A DNA stretch of 64,000 nucleotides from the NCBI RefSeq assembly GCF_009663685.2, contig NZ_RCOG02000011.1:202187-266186 (forward strand), written 5' to 3'. The position numbers were made by a program, and so were the translations under genes. The first letter of the stretch is position 1. Each line of letters opens with the position of its first letter. Under the pieces are notes generated by a model, which was not told the origin of the DNA, ran no database searches, and worked only from the letters and a program-made list of their open reading frames with translations. The DNA is from Cupriavidus sp. U2. Its GTDB lineage: Bacteria; Pseudomonadota; Gammaproteobacteria; Burkholderiales; Burkholderiaceae. Shown here one piece after another: positions 47,473 to 56,808 of this stretch.

Positions 47473-49287
47473 ATGTCGATGACGGTTTCGGACTTTGTAC
47501 TCAAGCGCCTGCGGGAATGGGGCGTCCGGCGGGTGTTCGGCTATCCCGGAGACGGTATCAACGGGCTGATGGGCGCCTTTGGCCGCGCGGACAACGACCC
47601 CGAGTTCATCCAGGCGCGCCATGAGGAGCTGGCCGCATTCATGGCTTGCGCCCATGCCAAGTTCACCGGCGAGCCGGGCGTGTGCCTGGCGACGTCGGGG
47701 CCCGGCGCAATTCACCTGCTCAATGGCCTGTACGACGCGCGGATGGACCACCAGCCGGTGGTGGCCATCGTGGGCCAGCAAAAGCGCGCCGCGCTGGGCG
47801 GCGACTACCAGCAGGAAGTGGATCTGATCACGCTGATGAAGGACGTCGCGCGCGACTTCGTGGCCATGGCCGTGGACCCGGCGCAGATGCGGCACCTGGT
47901 GGATCGCGCCGTGCGCATCGCCGTCGAACGCCGCACCGTGACCTGCATCATCATTCCCAATGACGTACAGAACCTGCCTGCCGTACCGGAGCCGCCGCGC
48001 GAACATGGCACGGTGCACACGGGCATCGGCTACACGGCGCGGGCCCAGGCCCCGCAAGAGGCGGATCTGCGCCGCGCCGCCGACGTGCTGAACGCCGGCA
48101 GCAAGGTCGCGATGCTGGTGGGTGCGGGCGCATTGCACGCGACCGATGAAGTCATCGAGGTGGCGCGCCGGCTGGGCGCCGGTGTGGCCAAGGCACTGCT
48201 GGGCAAGGCCGCCGTGCCGGACGACCTGCCCTTTGTCACCGGCGCCATCGGCCTGCTGGGCACCAAGCCCAGCTGGGAACTGATGAATGGCTGCGATACG
48301 TTGCTGATGGTGGGCTCCGCGTTTCCTTATTCGGAGTTCCTGCCGGCCGAGGGCAAGGCGCGCGGCGTGCAGATCGATATCGACGGCCGCATGCTGAACC
48401 TGCGCTATCCGATGGAAATCTGCCTCGAAGGCGACAGCGCCGCCACGCTGCGGGCGCTGCTGCCGATGCTGGAGCAGAAGCCGCTCGAATGGCAACAGGA
48501 AGTCGAGAAGAACGTGGCCGAGTGGTGGCAGGTGCTGGAACAGCGCGCCGCGGCCGAAGCCAATCCGATCAATCCGCAACGCGTGTTCATGGAGCTGTCC
48601 CGGCGATTGCCCGACAACTGCATCCTGACCTGCGATTCCGGATCGGCGGCCAACTGGTATGCCCGCGACCTGAAGATTCGGCGCGGCATGATGGCGTCGC
48701 TGAGCGGCGGGCTGGCCACCATGGGCCCGGCCGTGCCATACGCCATCGCGGCGCGCTACGCGCATCCGGACCGCGCGGTGATTGCCATGGTGGGCGATGG
48801 CGCCATGCAGATGAACGGCATCAGCGCGCTCATCACCGTGTCGCGGGACTGGAAGCGGTGGACCGGCGGCTCGCTGACCATCATCGTGCTGAACAACGGC
48901 GACCTGAACCAGGTGACCTGGGAACAGCGCGTGATGGAAGGCGATCCAAAATTCGCCGTATCGCAGGACTTGCCCGTTTTCGGCTATGCGGCCTTTGCGC
49001 AGATGCTGGGCCTGCAGGGCATCCGCGTGGACAAGCCCGACGCGATCGGCCCCGCGCTGGACCAGGCGCTGGCCGCTAACGTGCCGACCGTGCTCGAAAT
49101 GGTGACCGACCCGGACGTCCCGCCGCTGCCGCCGCATATCTCGGCCAAACAGGCGCGCGCCTACATCTCGGCCATGCTGCACGGCGATACCGATGCCGGC
49201 GGCACGCTGCGCGCCACGTTCCGGCAGGTGTGGGCGTCACTGACGGCACCGTCGAAGCGACGCACCGACAAGGACGGCGCGTCGTGA
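47473..49287 (+). CDS. thiamine-diphosphate enzyme, pyruvate oxidase/acetolactate synthase-like
   Basis: 604-residue ThDP enzyme with the three-domain fold of pyruvate oxidase (PoxB) and acetolactate synthase. The activating Glu lies in ARHEELAAFMACAHAKF (about residue 50) and the ThDP/Mg motif in VGDGAMQMNGISALITV to VLNNGDLNQVTWEQR (about 438-480). The FAD/central domain is present. PoxB decarboxylates pyruvate to acetate, feeding electrons to quinone; that would suit the neighbouring respiratory operon, but acetolactate synthase or another 2-oxoacid decarboxylase cannot be excluded. ATG 47473 has GGAG 6 bases upstream; upstream ATGs at 47437 and 47461 lack such sites. Confidence 0.85.
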   Translation: MSMTVSDFVLKRLREWGVRRVFGYPGDGINGLMGAFGRADNDPEFIQARHEELAAFMACAHAKFTGEPGVCLATSGPGAIHLLNGLYDARMDHQPVVAIVGQQKRAALGGDYQQEVDLITLMKDVARDFVAMAVDPAQMRHLVDRAVRIAVERRTVTCIIIPNDVQNLPAVPEPPREHGTVHTGIGYTARAQAPQEADLRRAADVLNAGSKVAMLVGAGALHATDEVIEVARRLGAGVAKALLGKAAVPDDLPFVTGAIGLLGTKPSWELMNGCDTLLMVGSAFPYSEFLPAEGKARGVQIDIDGRMLNLRYPMEICLEGDSAATLRALLPMLEQKPLEWQQEVEKNVAEWWQVLEQRAAAEANPINPQRVFMELSRRLPDNCILTCDSGSAANWYARDLKIRRGMMASLSGGLATMGPAVPYAIAARYAHPDRAVIAMVGDGAMQMNGISALITVSRDWKRWTGGSLTIIVLNNGDLNQVTWEQRVMEGDPKFAVSQDLPVFGYAAFAQMLGLQGIRVDKPDAIGPALDQALAANVPTVLEMVTDPDVPPLPPHISAKQARAYISAMLHGDTDAGGTLRATFRQVWASLTAPSKRRTDKDGAS

Positions 49288-49342
49288 CGCCGGATGCCGC
49301 GGCTCCGCCCGCCGCGCCACTCAGACCTGAGTCCCACGCGAT

Positions 49343-50818
49343 TCAGGACCACCCGCCGCCCAGCGCCCGGAACGCCGACACGGCCGCGCGCGCGTTGTCG
49401 GCCCGCACCCTGGCCTGCTGGTCGCGGGCGGCCAGCAGCTGGCGGTCTTCGTCCAGCACCTCGAACAGGCTGACCGCGCCCCCCTTGTAGGCATCCTCGG
49501 ACGCATTGCGGGCGCGCTCATGGGCGGCCACTTCCTTGTCCAGCTCCAGCCGCTGGGCGTCAAGCTGGGTCAGCGACACCAGGGCGTTCTCGACATCGGC
49601 CGTGGCCTGCAGCATCGCCTGGCGATAGTTGGCCAGCGCCTCGGCATAGGCGCCCCTTGCGCCGGCCACTTCGGCATCGACACGCCCGAAATCGAACAGG
49701 CGCCAGCGCAGCCCCGCCGTGGCGGCGGGCTGGAACGCCTGCGCCGTGAACAGCTTGCTGGCCGACAGGCTTTCGAACCCGAGCAGCGCCGACAGCGACA
49801 CCTTCGGGTAGTACTCCGCCGTGGCCACACCGATGCGCGCATTCGATGCCGCCAGCCGGCGCTCGGCAGCGATCACGTCGGGGCGGCGCTGCAGCAGATT
49901 GGCCGGTCCCTGCGCCAGCGCCACCTGCGGCACCGTCAGCGCGCTCTGCGCATCGCGCAGTTCCGCCGCATAGGTGCCCGGCTGCGCGCCCATCAGCACA
50001 TCGAGCCGGTTCAGTTGTGTTTCCAGTTCGATACGCAGCGGCGGGATGGTGACCCGCGTCTGTGCCAGCTGCGCCTCGGCCTGCGCCTGCTCGCGCTCCG
50101 CGCCGATGCCATCGGCCAGCCGCAGCCGCACCAGGTCCAGCAGGCGCTGGTTGGTGGCGACCTGCTGCTCTGCAATGGCGATGCGGCTCTGCGCGGCGCG
50201 CACGCGGAAGTAGGCGTCGGCGGCCTCGGCCGCCACCAGGATGCGCACGCCCAGGTGGTTCGCTTCGGCCGCCTGCAGTTCGGCGTTGGCCGCCTCGGCA
50301 CCGCGCCGCAGTCCGCCGGCCAGATCGATTTCCCATGTGGCCGCCGCCCCCACCGAATACAGCGTCTGCCCGCGCGTGTAGCCCGGGAACTTGCTGCCGA
50401 TCTTGCCCAGCGGGCTTTCCAGTGACTGGCGCTGCCTGGCGACATCGCCATAGGCACTGCCCTGCGGCAGCAGTTCGGCCCCGGCAAAGCTGGCGGCCGC
50501 GCGGGCCTGCTCCACGCGGGCCACGGACGCCGCCATGTCCAGGTTCTGGTCCAGCACGCGCTGGACGATGGTGGTCAGCGCCGGGTCATTGAATCCGTTC
50601 CACCAGGTGTCCAGCGACACTGGCTGGCGCGCGTCGTTGACGGGTCCCACATCGGCCGCGTGCCGATACGTCGGCGCGGTATCCACCGCCGGGGCGCGAT
50701 AGTCGGGCCCGACCGCCGCGCACCCCGCCAACGCGAAGATCGCCGCCACCGATGCCGCCAGCGGCGCTCCCAGCGGGGCCGTCCATCGGATTCGCCCGTC
50801 TTGTGCCTGTTTGCTCAT
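49343..50818 (-). CDS. efflux outer-membrane factor lipoprotein, NodT family
   Basis: 491-residue TolC-like channel. The signal has a lipobox (FALAGCAAVG, Cys about residue 34), so it is lipid-anchored. Two outer-membrane-efflux repeats follow, with the long helices AAGASFAGAELLPQ-like SVARVEQARAAASFAGAELL (about 107-126) and NARIGVATAEYYPKVSLSALL (about 350). The ATG at 50818 has AAAGGAA upstream; the longer frame is non-coding. Divergent from the hxlR-emrA-emrB-like operon 110 bases away, completing a tripartite pump. Confidence 0.93.
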   Translation of the reverse strand: MSKQAQDGRIRWTAPLGAPLAASVAAIFALAGCAAVGPDYRAPAVDTAPTYRHAADVGPVNDARQPVSLDTWWNGFNDPALTTIVQRVLDQNLDMAASVARVEQARAAASFAGAELLPQGSAYGDVARQRQSLESPLGKIGSKFPGYTRGQTLYSVGAAATWEIDLAGGLRRGAEAANAELQAAEANHLGVRILVAAEAADAYFRVRAAQSRIAIAEQQVATNQRLLDLVRLRLADGIGAEREQAQAEAQLAQTRVTIPPLRIELETQLNRLDVLMGAQPGTYAAELRDAQSALTVPQVALAQGPANLLQRRPDVIAAERRLAASNARIGVATAEYYPKVSLSALLGFESLSASKLFTAQAFQPAATAGLRWRLFDFGRVDAEVAGARGAYAEALANYRQAMLQATADVENALVSLTQLDAQRLELDKEVAAHERARNASEDAYKGGAVSLFEVLDEDRQLLAARDQQARVRADNARAAVSAFRALGGGWS

Positions 50819-50843
50819 GTCGCATTCCTTTCCGTGGCTGCCA

Positions 50844-50859
50844 TGCAAATTAACTTGCA
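50844..50859. promoter_or_regulatory. TGCAA-N6-TTGCA inverted repeat in the efflux intergenic region
   Basis: Perfect 5-bp inverted repeat, 26 bases upstream of the outer-membrane-factor start (minus strand). It probably serves the efflux channel promoter. Confidence 0.4.
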
Positions 50860-50866
50860 CGATGCT

Positions 50867-50887
50867 AGTTACTAGCCTAGACTAACT
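50867..50887. promoter_or_regulatory. AGTTA-N11-TAACT dyad, candidate HxlR operator
   Basis: AGTTA and TAACT pair perfectly about an 11-base centre; a smaller CTAG-TTA-CTAG dyad overlaps it (50865-50875). It lies between the divergent efflux genes, where the HxlR regulator encoded next door would be expected to bind. Confidence 0.45.
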
Positions 50888-50928
50888 TTCATCTTGATAG
50901 CAACATGTTTTTTCGGGAGGTGACGACG

Positions 50929-51501
50929 ATGCAGAGAAAGTCACACAAGGAATCGGCCTGTCCCACGGCCCGCGCTGTGGAGCGGGTTGGCGACACGTGG
51001 TCGGTACTGATCCTGCGCGAGGCGTTCTACGGCGCCACCCGTTTCGACGATTTCCAGAAGCGCCTGGGCATCGCGCCCAACATGCTGACGCGGCGCCTGA
51101 CCAAGCTGGTTGACGAAGGCCTGCTGGCACGCCGGCCCTACAGCGCGCATCCGCCCCGTGACGACTACGTGCTGACCGCGCGCGGCCGCGACTTCCGGCC
51201 TGTGCTGCTGATGCTGATGGACTGGGGCACGCGTCACTTCGCGGACCAGGCCGACACCGTGCAATTGGTGGAGCGCCAGACCGGGCGCCCGGTGCGCCTC
51301 GCACTGGTCGACGCCGACACCGGCCAGCGCATCACCGAGACCGATCACTACATTGCCCCCGGCCCCGCGGCCAGCCCGGCCCTGCGGGCGCGCCTCGAAC
51401 GTTCGGCCACGGCACAGGCCGGAGCCACGCTGGCCGATCCCATCGACACCCCCACTCTCGCGCCTGTCGCAGGCGCTCTTTCAGTACGGAGCCTTTCATG
51501 A
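50929..51501 (+). CDS. HxlR-family transcriptional regulator
   Basis: 190-residue winged-helix regulator. The HxlR core spans about residues 10-105: SACPTARAVERVGDTWSVLI with the redox-capable Cys near the N-terminus, then FYGATRFDDFQKRLGIAPNM and LTRRLTKLVDEGLLARRPY. The C-terminal 70 residues are an extra, partly disordered tail. GGGAGG lies 8 bases before ATG 50929, which settles the start. ATGA overlap with the emrA-like gene shows that the regulator heads the efflux operon and probably represses it. Confidence 0.93.
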   Translation: MQRKSHKESACPTARAVERVGDTWSVLILREAFYGATRFDDFQKRLGIAPNMLTRRLTKLVDEGLLARRPYSAHPPRDDYVLTARGRDFRPVLLMLMDWGTRHFADQADTVQLVERQTGRPVRLALVDADTGQRITETDHYIAPGPAASPALRARLERSATAQAGATLADPIDTPTLAPVAGALSVRSLS

Positions 51502-52652
51502 CCAGCAGCACCACAAGCGCCGACCGCGCGGCCGCCGATGCCATCCCCACCAAGGCCCGGCCTGGCAGAAAGGCCTTGCTGATCCGCACCGGCGGCGCGC
51601 TGATCGCGCTGGTGGCCGCCGGCTACGGCTATCACTGGTGGACCGACGCCCGCTTCGTGCAGGAGACCGACGATGCCTACGTGGGCGGCGACGTGACGCT
51701 GATCGCGGCCAAGGTGCCTGGGTATCTGACCGAAGTGCTGGTGACGGACAACCAGGCCGTGCACGCCGGCGACCTGCTGGCGCGCATCGACAATCGCGAC
51801 TACCGGGCCGCGATGGCCAAGGCCGAAGGTGCCGTGGCATCCGAGCAGGCCCTGATCGCCAATCTGGACGCCCGCGCCCGGCTGCAGGACGCCGTCATCG
51901 CCGAAGCGCGCGCCAACGTGGCCGCCACCGACGCCGAAACCGTGCGCGCCCGCGACGATCAGGCGCGCTACGCAAGCCTGGTGGCCAAGTCCGCCGTATC
52001 GATCCAGAGTTCCCAGAAGGCCGATGCCGATTTCAAGCAGTCTGTCGCCAACGGCCAGAAGGCAAAGGCCAGCGTGGAGGCGGCCCGCCGGCAACTCGAC
52101 GTCATCGCCACGCAAAGGCAACAGGCCGAGGCAGCGCTGGCGCAGGCCATTGCCGAACGCGATCTGGCGCGCCTGAACCTGGGCTACACCGAACTGCGCG
52201 CGCCGGTGGACGGCACGGTGGGGAATCGCCGTGCGCGCGTGGGCGCCTATGCGCCAAGCGGCGGGCAGTTGCTGTCGATCGTGCCCGCGCGGGGCCTGTG
52301 GATCGATGCCAATTTCAAGGAGGGACAGCTGGCGCACATGAAGCCCGGCATGCGTGCCACCATCGTGGCCGACGTAATGCCCGGCAAGGTGTTCCATGGC
52401 CGCGTGGAAAGCCTCGCACCCGCCACGGGCGCCCAGTTCAGCGTACTGCCGCCTGAAAACGCCACCGGCAACTTCACCAAGATCGTGCAGCGCGTGCCGG
52501 TGCGCATCGTGCTGGACGATGCCGACGCGCGGCTCGGCCTGCTGCGCCCCGGCCTGTCGGTGGTGGCCGAGATCGATACCCATGCAGAGCGGGCGCCGGC
52601 GGCTGCACAAGCCCAGGATCAACATCCGGACCAGGCACCGAGCAAGTCATGA
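51498..52652 (+). CDS. HlyD/EmrA-family membrane fusion protein
   Basis: 384-residue periplasmic adaptor anchored by one N-terminal helix (about residues 28-47). The biotinyl-lipoyl half-motifs TDDAYVGGDVTLIAAKVPGYL (split; about 57-76) and LGYTELRAPVDGTVGNRRARVGAYA (about 228-252) flank a long coiled-coil hairpin rich in Ala/Gln (KASVEAARRQLDVIATQRQQ). It links the DHA2 pump with the NodT-type outer-membrane channel. Overlaps the next gene by four bases. Confidence 0.93.
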   Translation: MTSSTTSADRAAADAIPTKARPGRKALLIRTGGALIALVAAGYGYHWWTDARFVQETDDAYVGGDVTLIAAKVPGYLTEVLVTDNQAVHAGDLLARIDNRDYRAAMAKAEGAVASEQALIANLDARARLQDAVIAEARANVAATDAETVRARDDQARYASLVAKSAVSIQSSQKADADFKQSVANGQKAKASVEAARRQLDVIATQRQQAEAALAQAIAERDLARLNLGYTELRAPVDGTVGNRRARVGAYAPSGGQLLSIVPARGLWIDANFKEGQLAHMKPGMRATIVADVMPGKVFHGRVESLAPATGAQFSVLPPENATGNFTKIVQRVPVRIVLDDADARLGLLRPGLSVVAEIDTHAERAPAAAQAQDQHPDQAPSKS

Positions 52653-54289
52653 ATACAGCCGTTTCCACCAGGCCCGCCGCGCCAGCCAGCGCACCCGCTA
52701 CCTCCGGGCATGCCGCGCCCCCCGCGCTACCGTCGCCGGCCGACCTGCCGATGGCCACCCGCGTGCTGGCCTTCGGCACGATGTGCGTGGGCATGTTCAT
52801 CGCGCTGCTCGACATCCAGATCGTTTCGGCGTCGCTGCGCGACATTGGCGGCGGCTTGTCGGCGGGCACCGACGAGACCGTCTGGGTGCAGACTGCCTAC
52901 CTGATTGCGGAGATCATCGTGATTCCGCTGTCCGGATGGTTGTCGCGCGTCATGTCCACGCGCTGGCTGTTCGCCGCGTCGGCCGCCGGCTTTACGGTGA
53001 CGAGCCTGCTGTGCGGCATCGCCTGGAACATCCAAAGCATGATCGCCTTCCGCGCCGCGCAGGGCTTTCTGGGCGGCTCGATGATTCCGATGGTCTTCAC
53101 CACGGCGTTTGCGTTCTTCACCGGGCGCCAGCGCGTGGCGGCCGCCGCCATCATCGGCGGGCTGGCGTCGCTGGCGCCCACGCTGGGCCCAACGGTAGGC
53201 GGCTGGATCACCGACCACTATTCTTGGCACTGGCTGTTCTTCATCAACCTGGTGCCCGGCATCTTCGTCACGGTGGTGGTGCCGCTGCTGGTCAGGATCG
53301 ATCATCCGGACTGGTCGCTGCTCAAGGGCGCGGACTACCCCGGCATCGTGATGCTGGCGCTGTTCCTGGGCTGCCTGGAATACACGCTCGAGGATGGGCC
53401 GCGCTGGGACTGGTTTGGCGACCAGACCATCCTGACCACGGCCTGGATCTCCGGCATCGCCGGCATCGGCTTCCTGTGGCGGTCGCTGACGTTCGCCAAT
53501 CCCGTGGTGGACCTGCGCGCGCTGAAAGACCCCAACTTCGCGCTGGGCTGCTTCTTTTCGTTCGTCACGGGGATCGGCATCTTCGCCACGATCTATCTGA
53601 CACCGCTGTTCCTGGGCCAGGTGCGCGGCTACAGCGCGCTGCAGACCGGCCTGGCGATCTTCTCCACGGGGCTGTTCCAGGTGATGTCGATCCCGCTCTA
53701 CGCGTTCCTGGCAAACCGCGTGGACCTGCGCTGGCTGCTGATGTTCGGCCTGGCACTGTTCGCGATGTCGATGTGGAGCTTCGCACCGATCACGCATGAC
53801 TGGGGCAGTGCCGAGCTGTTGCTGCCGCAGGCCATGCGCGGCATGGGACAGCAGTTTGCCGTGGCACCGACGGTAACGCTGACGCTGGGCGCCCTGCCGC
53901 CCGCGCGGCTCAAGCTGGCATCGGGCCTGTTCAACCTGATGCGCAACCTGGGCGGTGCCATTGGCATTGCCGCCTGTGCGACGATCCTGAACGACCGCAC
54001 CAACCTGCACTTCCTGCGGCTGGCCGAGCATCTCAACATCCGCAACGACGCCATGACCGAGTTCCTGGGCCAGTCCACCGCGCGCCTGGTCACGCTGAGC
54101 AACGAGGTGGGCGACGGCAACGCCGCCGCCATCCGGCAACTCTGGGCGCTGACCATGCGCGAAGCCCATACGCTGACGTATGCCGATGCCTTCATGGTGA
54201 TCCTGGCGTGCTTTGTGGTGGCGATACCGCTGGTACCGCTGATGCGCAAGGTGATGCCGCCCAAGGCGCCGTCCGCCGATGCCCCCTAA
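52649..54289 (+). CDS. DHA2-family MFS drug exporter (EmrB type)
   Basis: 546-residue fourteen-helix drug:H+ antiporter. Family features: FIALLDIQIVSASLRDIGGGL (about 52-72), the motif C-like GGLASLAPTLGPTVGGWITD (about 170-189) and the long GIGIFATIYLTPLFLG region. The N-terminal 30 residues are Ala/Pro-rich and cytoplasmic. With the adaptor and the divergent channel gene it makes a complete EmrAB-TolC-type pump against hydrophobic compounds. Substrate unknown. Confidence 0.93.
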   Translation: MNTAVSTRPAAPASAPATSGHAAPPALPSPADLPMATRVLAFGTMCVGMFIALLDIQIVSASLRDIGGGLSAGTDETVWVQTAYLIAEIIVIPLSGWLSRVMSTRWLFAASAAGFTVTSLLCGIAWNIQSMIAFRAAQGFLGGSMIPMVFTTAFAFFTGRQRVAAAAIIGGLASLAPTLGPTVGGWITDHYSWHWLFFINLVPGIFVTVVVPLLVRIDHPDWSLLKGADYPGIVMLALFLGCLEYTLEDGPRWDWFGDQTILTTAWISGIAGIGFLWRSLTFANPVVDLRALKDPNFALGCFFSFVTGIGIFATIYLTPLFLGQVRGYSALQTGLAIFSTGLFQVMSIPLYAFLANRVDLRWLLMFGLALFAMSMWSFAPITHDWGSAELLLPQAMRGMGQQFAVAPTVTLTLGALPPARLKLASGLFNLMRNLGGAIGIAACATILNDRTNLHFLRLAEHLNIRNDAMTEFLGQSTARLVTLSNEVGDGNAAAIRQLWALTMREAHTLTYADAFMVILACFVVAIPLVPLMRKVMPPKAPSADAP

Positions 54290-54354
54290 CACCATGGCGC
54301 GCCCGGCGCGGTAGCACGACAACCACTACACTAGCGAGCACAACAGGAGACAGC

Positions 54355-55122
54355 ATGACCACTACAGCCGCTGCAACAGCAACCGAGCCCGCCCAGTCCC
54401 ATCCGAAGGTTGCCCTGGTCATTGGCGCGGGCGACGCCACCGGCGGTGCCATTGCCCGCCGCTTTGCGCGCGAAGGCTATATCGCCTGCGTGACCCGCCG
54501 CACGGCCGACAAGCTGCAGCCGCTGGTCGATGCTATCCGCGCCGACGGCGGCCAGGCGTTCGGCTACAGCAGCGACGCCCGCAAGGAAGACGACGTGGCG
54601 CAGCTGTTCGAGCAGATCGAATCCGAGCACGGCCCCATCGAGGTACTGGTGTTCAATATCGGCGCCAATGTTCCCAGCAGCATTCTGGAAGAAACGCCGC
54701 GCAAGTACTTCAAGATCTGGGAAATGGCGTGCTTCAGCGGCTTCCTGAACGGACAGGCCGCCGCGCGCCGGATGGTGGCGCGCGGACGCGGGACCATCCT
54801 GTTCACCGGCGCCACGGCGGCATTGCGCGGGGCCGCCAACTTTGCGGCCTTCGCCGGTGCCAAGCACGCGCTGCGCGCGCTGGCCCAGAGCATGGCGCGC
54901 GAACTGGGTCCGCGCAACATCCACGTGGCCCATGTGGTGGTCGATGGTGCGATCGACACCGCCTTTATCCGCGATACGTTCCCGGAACGCTATGCGCTCA
55001 AGGGCCAGGACGGCATTCTGGACCCCGACCATATCGCCGAAAACTACTGGTACCTGCACACCCAGCCGCGCGACGCATGGACATTCGAGCTCGATCTGCG
55101 GCCGTATATGGAGCGCTGGTAG
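54355..55122 (+). CDS. short-chain dehydrogenase-like protein lacking the catalytic Tyr
   Basis: 255-residue Rossmann-fold SDR. The nucleotide-binding motif is VALVIGAGDATGGAIARRFA (TGxxxGxG type with GAGDATG, about residue 21). The catalytic YxxxK is replaced: the segment reads NFAAFAGAKHALRALAQSMA (about residue 160), with Phe where Tyr should be while the Lys is kept. The NIGAN motif (normally NNAG) is also altered. It belongs to a known SDR subgroup with MARELGPRNIHVAHVVVDGAI; activity is doubtful. CAGGAGA lies 6 bases before ATG 54355. Confidence 0.85.
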   Translation: MTTTAAATATEPAQSHPKVALVIGAGDATGGAIARRFAREGYIACVTRRTADKLQPLVDAIRADGGQAFGYSSDARKEDDVAQLFEQIESEHGPIEVLVFNIGANVPSSILEETPRKYFKIWEMACFSGFLNGQAAARRMVARGRGTILFTGATAALRGAANFAAFAGAKHALRALAQSMARELGPRNIHVAHVVVDGAIDTAFIRDTFPERYALKGQDGILDPDHIAENYWYLHTQPRDAWTFELDLRPYMERW

Positions 55123-55267
55123 GCAGCGGCCGCCCGGGCGCCGGCGGCGCGCGATCAGGTACGCAGGTCGGCCAGCATCTGTTCGGCCAGCCGACAGGGC
55201 TTCCATACCGACATCGAGGACTTACCCCCCCACAGGCGGGCCACCCTATCCGAACGGATGCGGCAAT

Positions 55268-55747
55268 TCAGGCGTCGTCGGCCCGGTCGGGCTTGACCTG
55301 CGCGATGACCACCAGGATCACCGCGGCGTCGGCCGGCTGCTGGGTCTGGGCATAGACGGCGCGGGCGTGGCCGGCCTTGTCGCCGAGCACATCGGCGAAC
55401 AGGTCCGAGGCGCCGTCCACCACCGCGGGCTGGTCCAGCATGCCCGGGGCGCTGGTCACGAACCCTTCGACCCGCACGATATGGTCAAGGCGATCGAACC
55501 CGCCCAGATGCGCGTGGATCTGCGCCAGCACGTTCAGCGCCGCCAACTGGGCGGCCTGCCTGCCCTCGGCCACGGTCAGGTCACGGCCGACCTGCCCCCG
55601 CCAGAGGACCTTGCCGTCCTGCAGCGGCAACTGGCCGGAGACGAACAACAGATCGCCCGCGCGGCTGACGGCGGTATAGCTGCCCAGCGGCTGCGGGGGT
55701 GGCGGCAACGTCAGGCCGCGCGCGGCCAGTCTTGTTTCGACGGACAT
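55268..55747 (-). CDS. RidA/YjgF-family protein
   Basis: 159-residue RidA-family protein. RidA hydrolyses reactive enamine/imine intermediates to ketoacids and ammonia. Family parts: LPPPPQPLGSYTAVSRAGDL near the start, LLFVSGQLPLQDGKV (about 33-47), and the strand VKPDRADDA at the end. The usual substrate-binding Arg (R105 in E. coli) is not preserved in the obvious position, so it may be one of the non-RidA members. AAGGAG precedes the ATG by 5 bases. A 20-bp box shared with the MFS gene lies about 110 bases upstream. Confidence 0.9.
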   Translation of the reverse strand: MSVETRLAARGLTLPPPPQPLGSYTAVSRAGDLLFVSGQLPLQDGKVLWRGQVGRDLTVAEGRQAAQLAALNVLAQIHAHLGGFDRLDHIVRVEGFVTSAPGMLDQPAVVDGASDLFADVLGDKAGHARAVYAQTQQPADAAVILVVIAQVKPDRADDA

Positions 55748-56179
55748 GATGGCTCCTTTTTCCTTGGGTTCCTGCTGCATCGGCGCGGTGCGCCGTTCGC
55801 TTGGCACCCACTATAGGCGTCAGCCATGTGCCGATAAACGGACCCGGCAGAACAGGAATTGATACATCGGGGAACAAGTGCGCCGTTCAGCCCGAGGCGG
55901 GACGGGGTGCGGTGTCCGGTAGCACGCCCGCTCCGACCGCGAATTAATGTCCGGCTAACGAACGTCGGCTAGGCTGCCCGTCGTTCTGCCGCCGCCAAAC
56001 GACCCACTGGCAAGCCGGTCCGGGACCGGGACCCACGTACGGATCCAATTGGCCGAATGACCCGCGCCGACCGGTTTGGCATTGTCATGCGCTTGGGGCG
56101 GCGGCTAGCCTGCTTGGCCACCTTTCCGGCACCCCCGTGCAGCCGGCCGGCGGAAACCGAGCGCCCTGATATTCCGGAA
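55748..56179. other. 432-base intergenic region
   Basis: Between ridA-like and Fur-family genes. I see no supported gene. It contains the 20-bp box at 55859-55878. An in-frame extension of the regulator starts at 56057, without family sequence. Confidence 0.5.
55859..55878. promoter_or_regulatory. 20-bp box shared with the MFS promoter (copy 1)
   Basis: TTGATACATCGGGGAACAAG is 18/20 identical to 57753-57772 and contains TTG-N13-CAA symmetry. It lies 112 bases upstream of the RidA-family start (minus strand). Confidence 0.6.
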
Positions 56180-56665
56180 ATGCCTGGCGAAAAGCATCCA
56201 TTGTCGATTCAGCTGCTTGAGACCCACCGTCTCACGCCCAATGCCGCGCGCGTTGCGCTGATGGAAATCCTGCTGGCATCGCCACAGCGCCATTTGAATC
56301 CCGAACAGCTTTGCGCGGCGATGCTCAGGCGCAATAACGGCCAGTCCATTTCCTCGTTCAAGAAGGCCATTTACGACCTGGCCGATCTGGGGCCACTGGC
56401 GCGCGTGGTGGTATCGGACAAGAAAAACCGGTCGGTGACGTTTTACGAACTGGCCGACCAGCCGGTTCACCGCCACTTGTATTGCACCCACTGCGCCAGC
56501 CTGACCGAAGTGTTCGACGCCGCCCTGGAGCAGACCGTACGCCAGCACTTTCTGGCACACGGGCTGATACCCGCCAAGGCCGATCTCGCCCTGCCGGGGA
56601 TTTGCGCCGATTGCCAGCCACGTTCCCCGGCGCCCTGCCCGGCGACAAGCGCGGCGCCATGTTGA
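56180..56665 (+). CDS. Fur-family metalloregulator
   Basis: 161-residue Fur/Zur/PerR-type repressor. The winged helix covers HRLTPNAARVALMEILLASP and FKKAIYDLADLGPLARVV (about residues 15-80). The dimerisation domain has PVHRHLYCTHCASLTEVFD (metal-binding His and Cys-x2-Cys, about 96-114) and a second Cys pair GICADC near the C-terminus, the structural zinc site. Which metal it senses is not readable. I took ATG 56180 for the usual family length; the frame stays open to 56057. Confidence 0.85.
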   Translation: MPGEKHPLSIQLLETHRLTPNAARVALMEILLASPQRHLNPEQLCAAMLRRNNGQSISSFKKAIYDLADLGPLARVVVSDKKNRSVTFYELADQPVHRHLYCTHCASLTEVFDAALEQTVRQHFLAHGLIPAKADLALPGICADCQPRSPAPCPATSAAPC

Positions 56666-56808
56666 CGGCCCGCCGTGGCCGCACGGTGGTGGCCGCCACA
56701 CGGATGAGTGGCATCGCATACACTTTGGTCAATTGAAGCTGCCACCGTGATGTCGATCGCCCCGAGGTGGCTCATCATTGCGTTCTGCCACCTGCGCCGC
56801 ACCCGACC

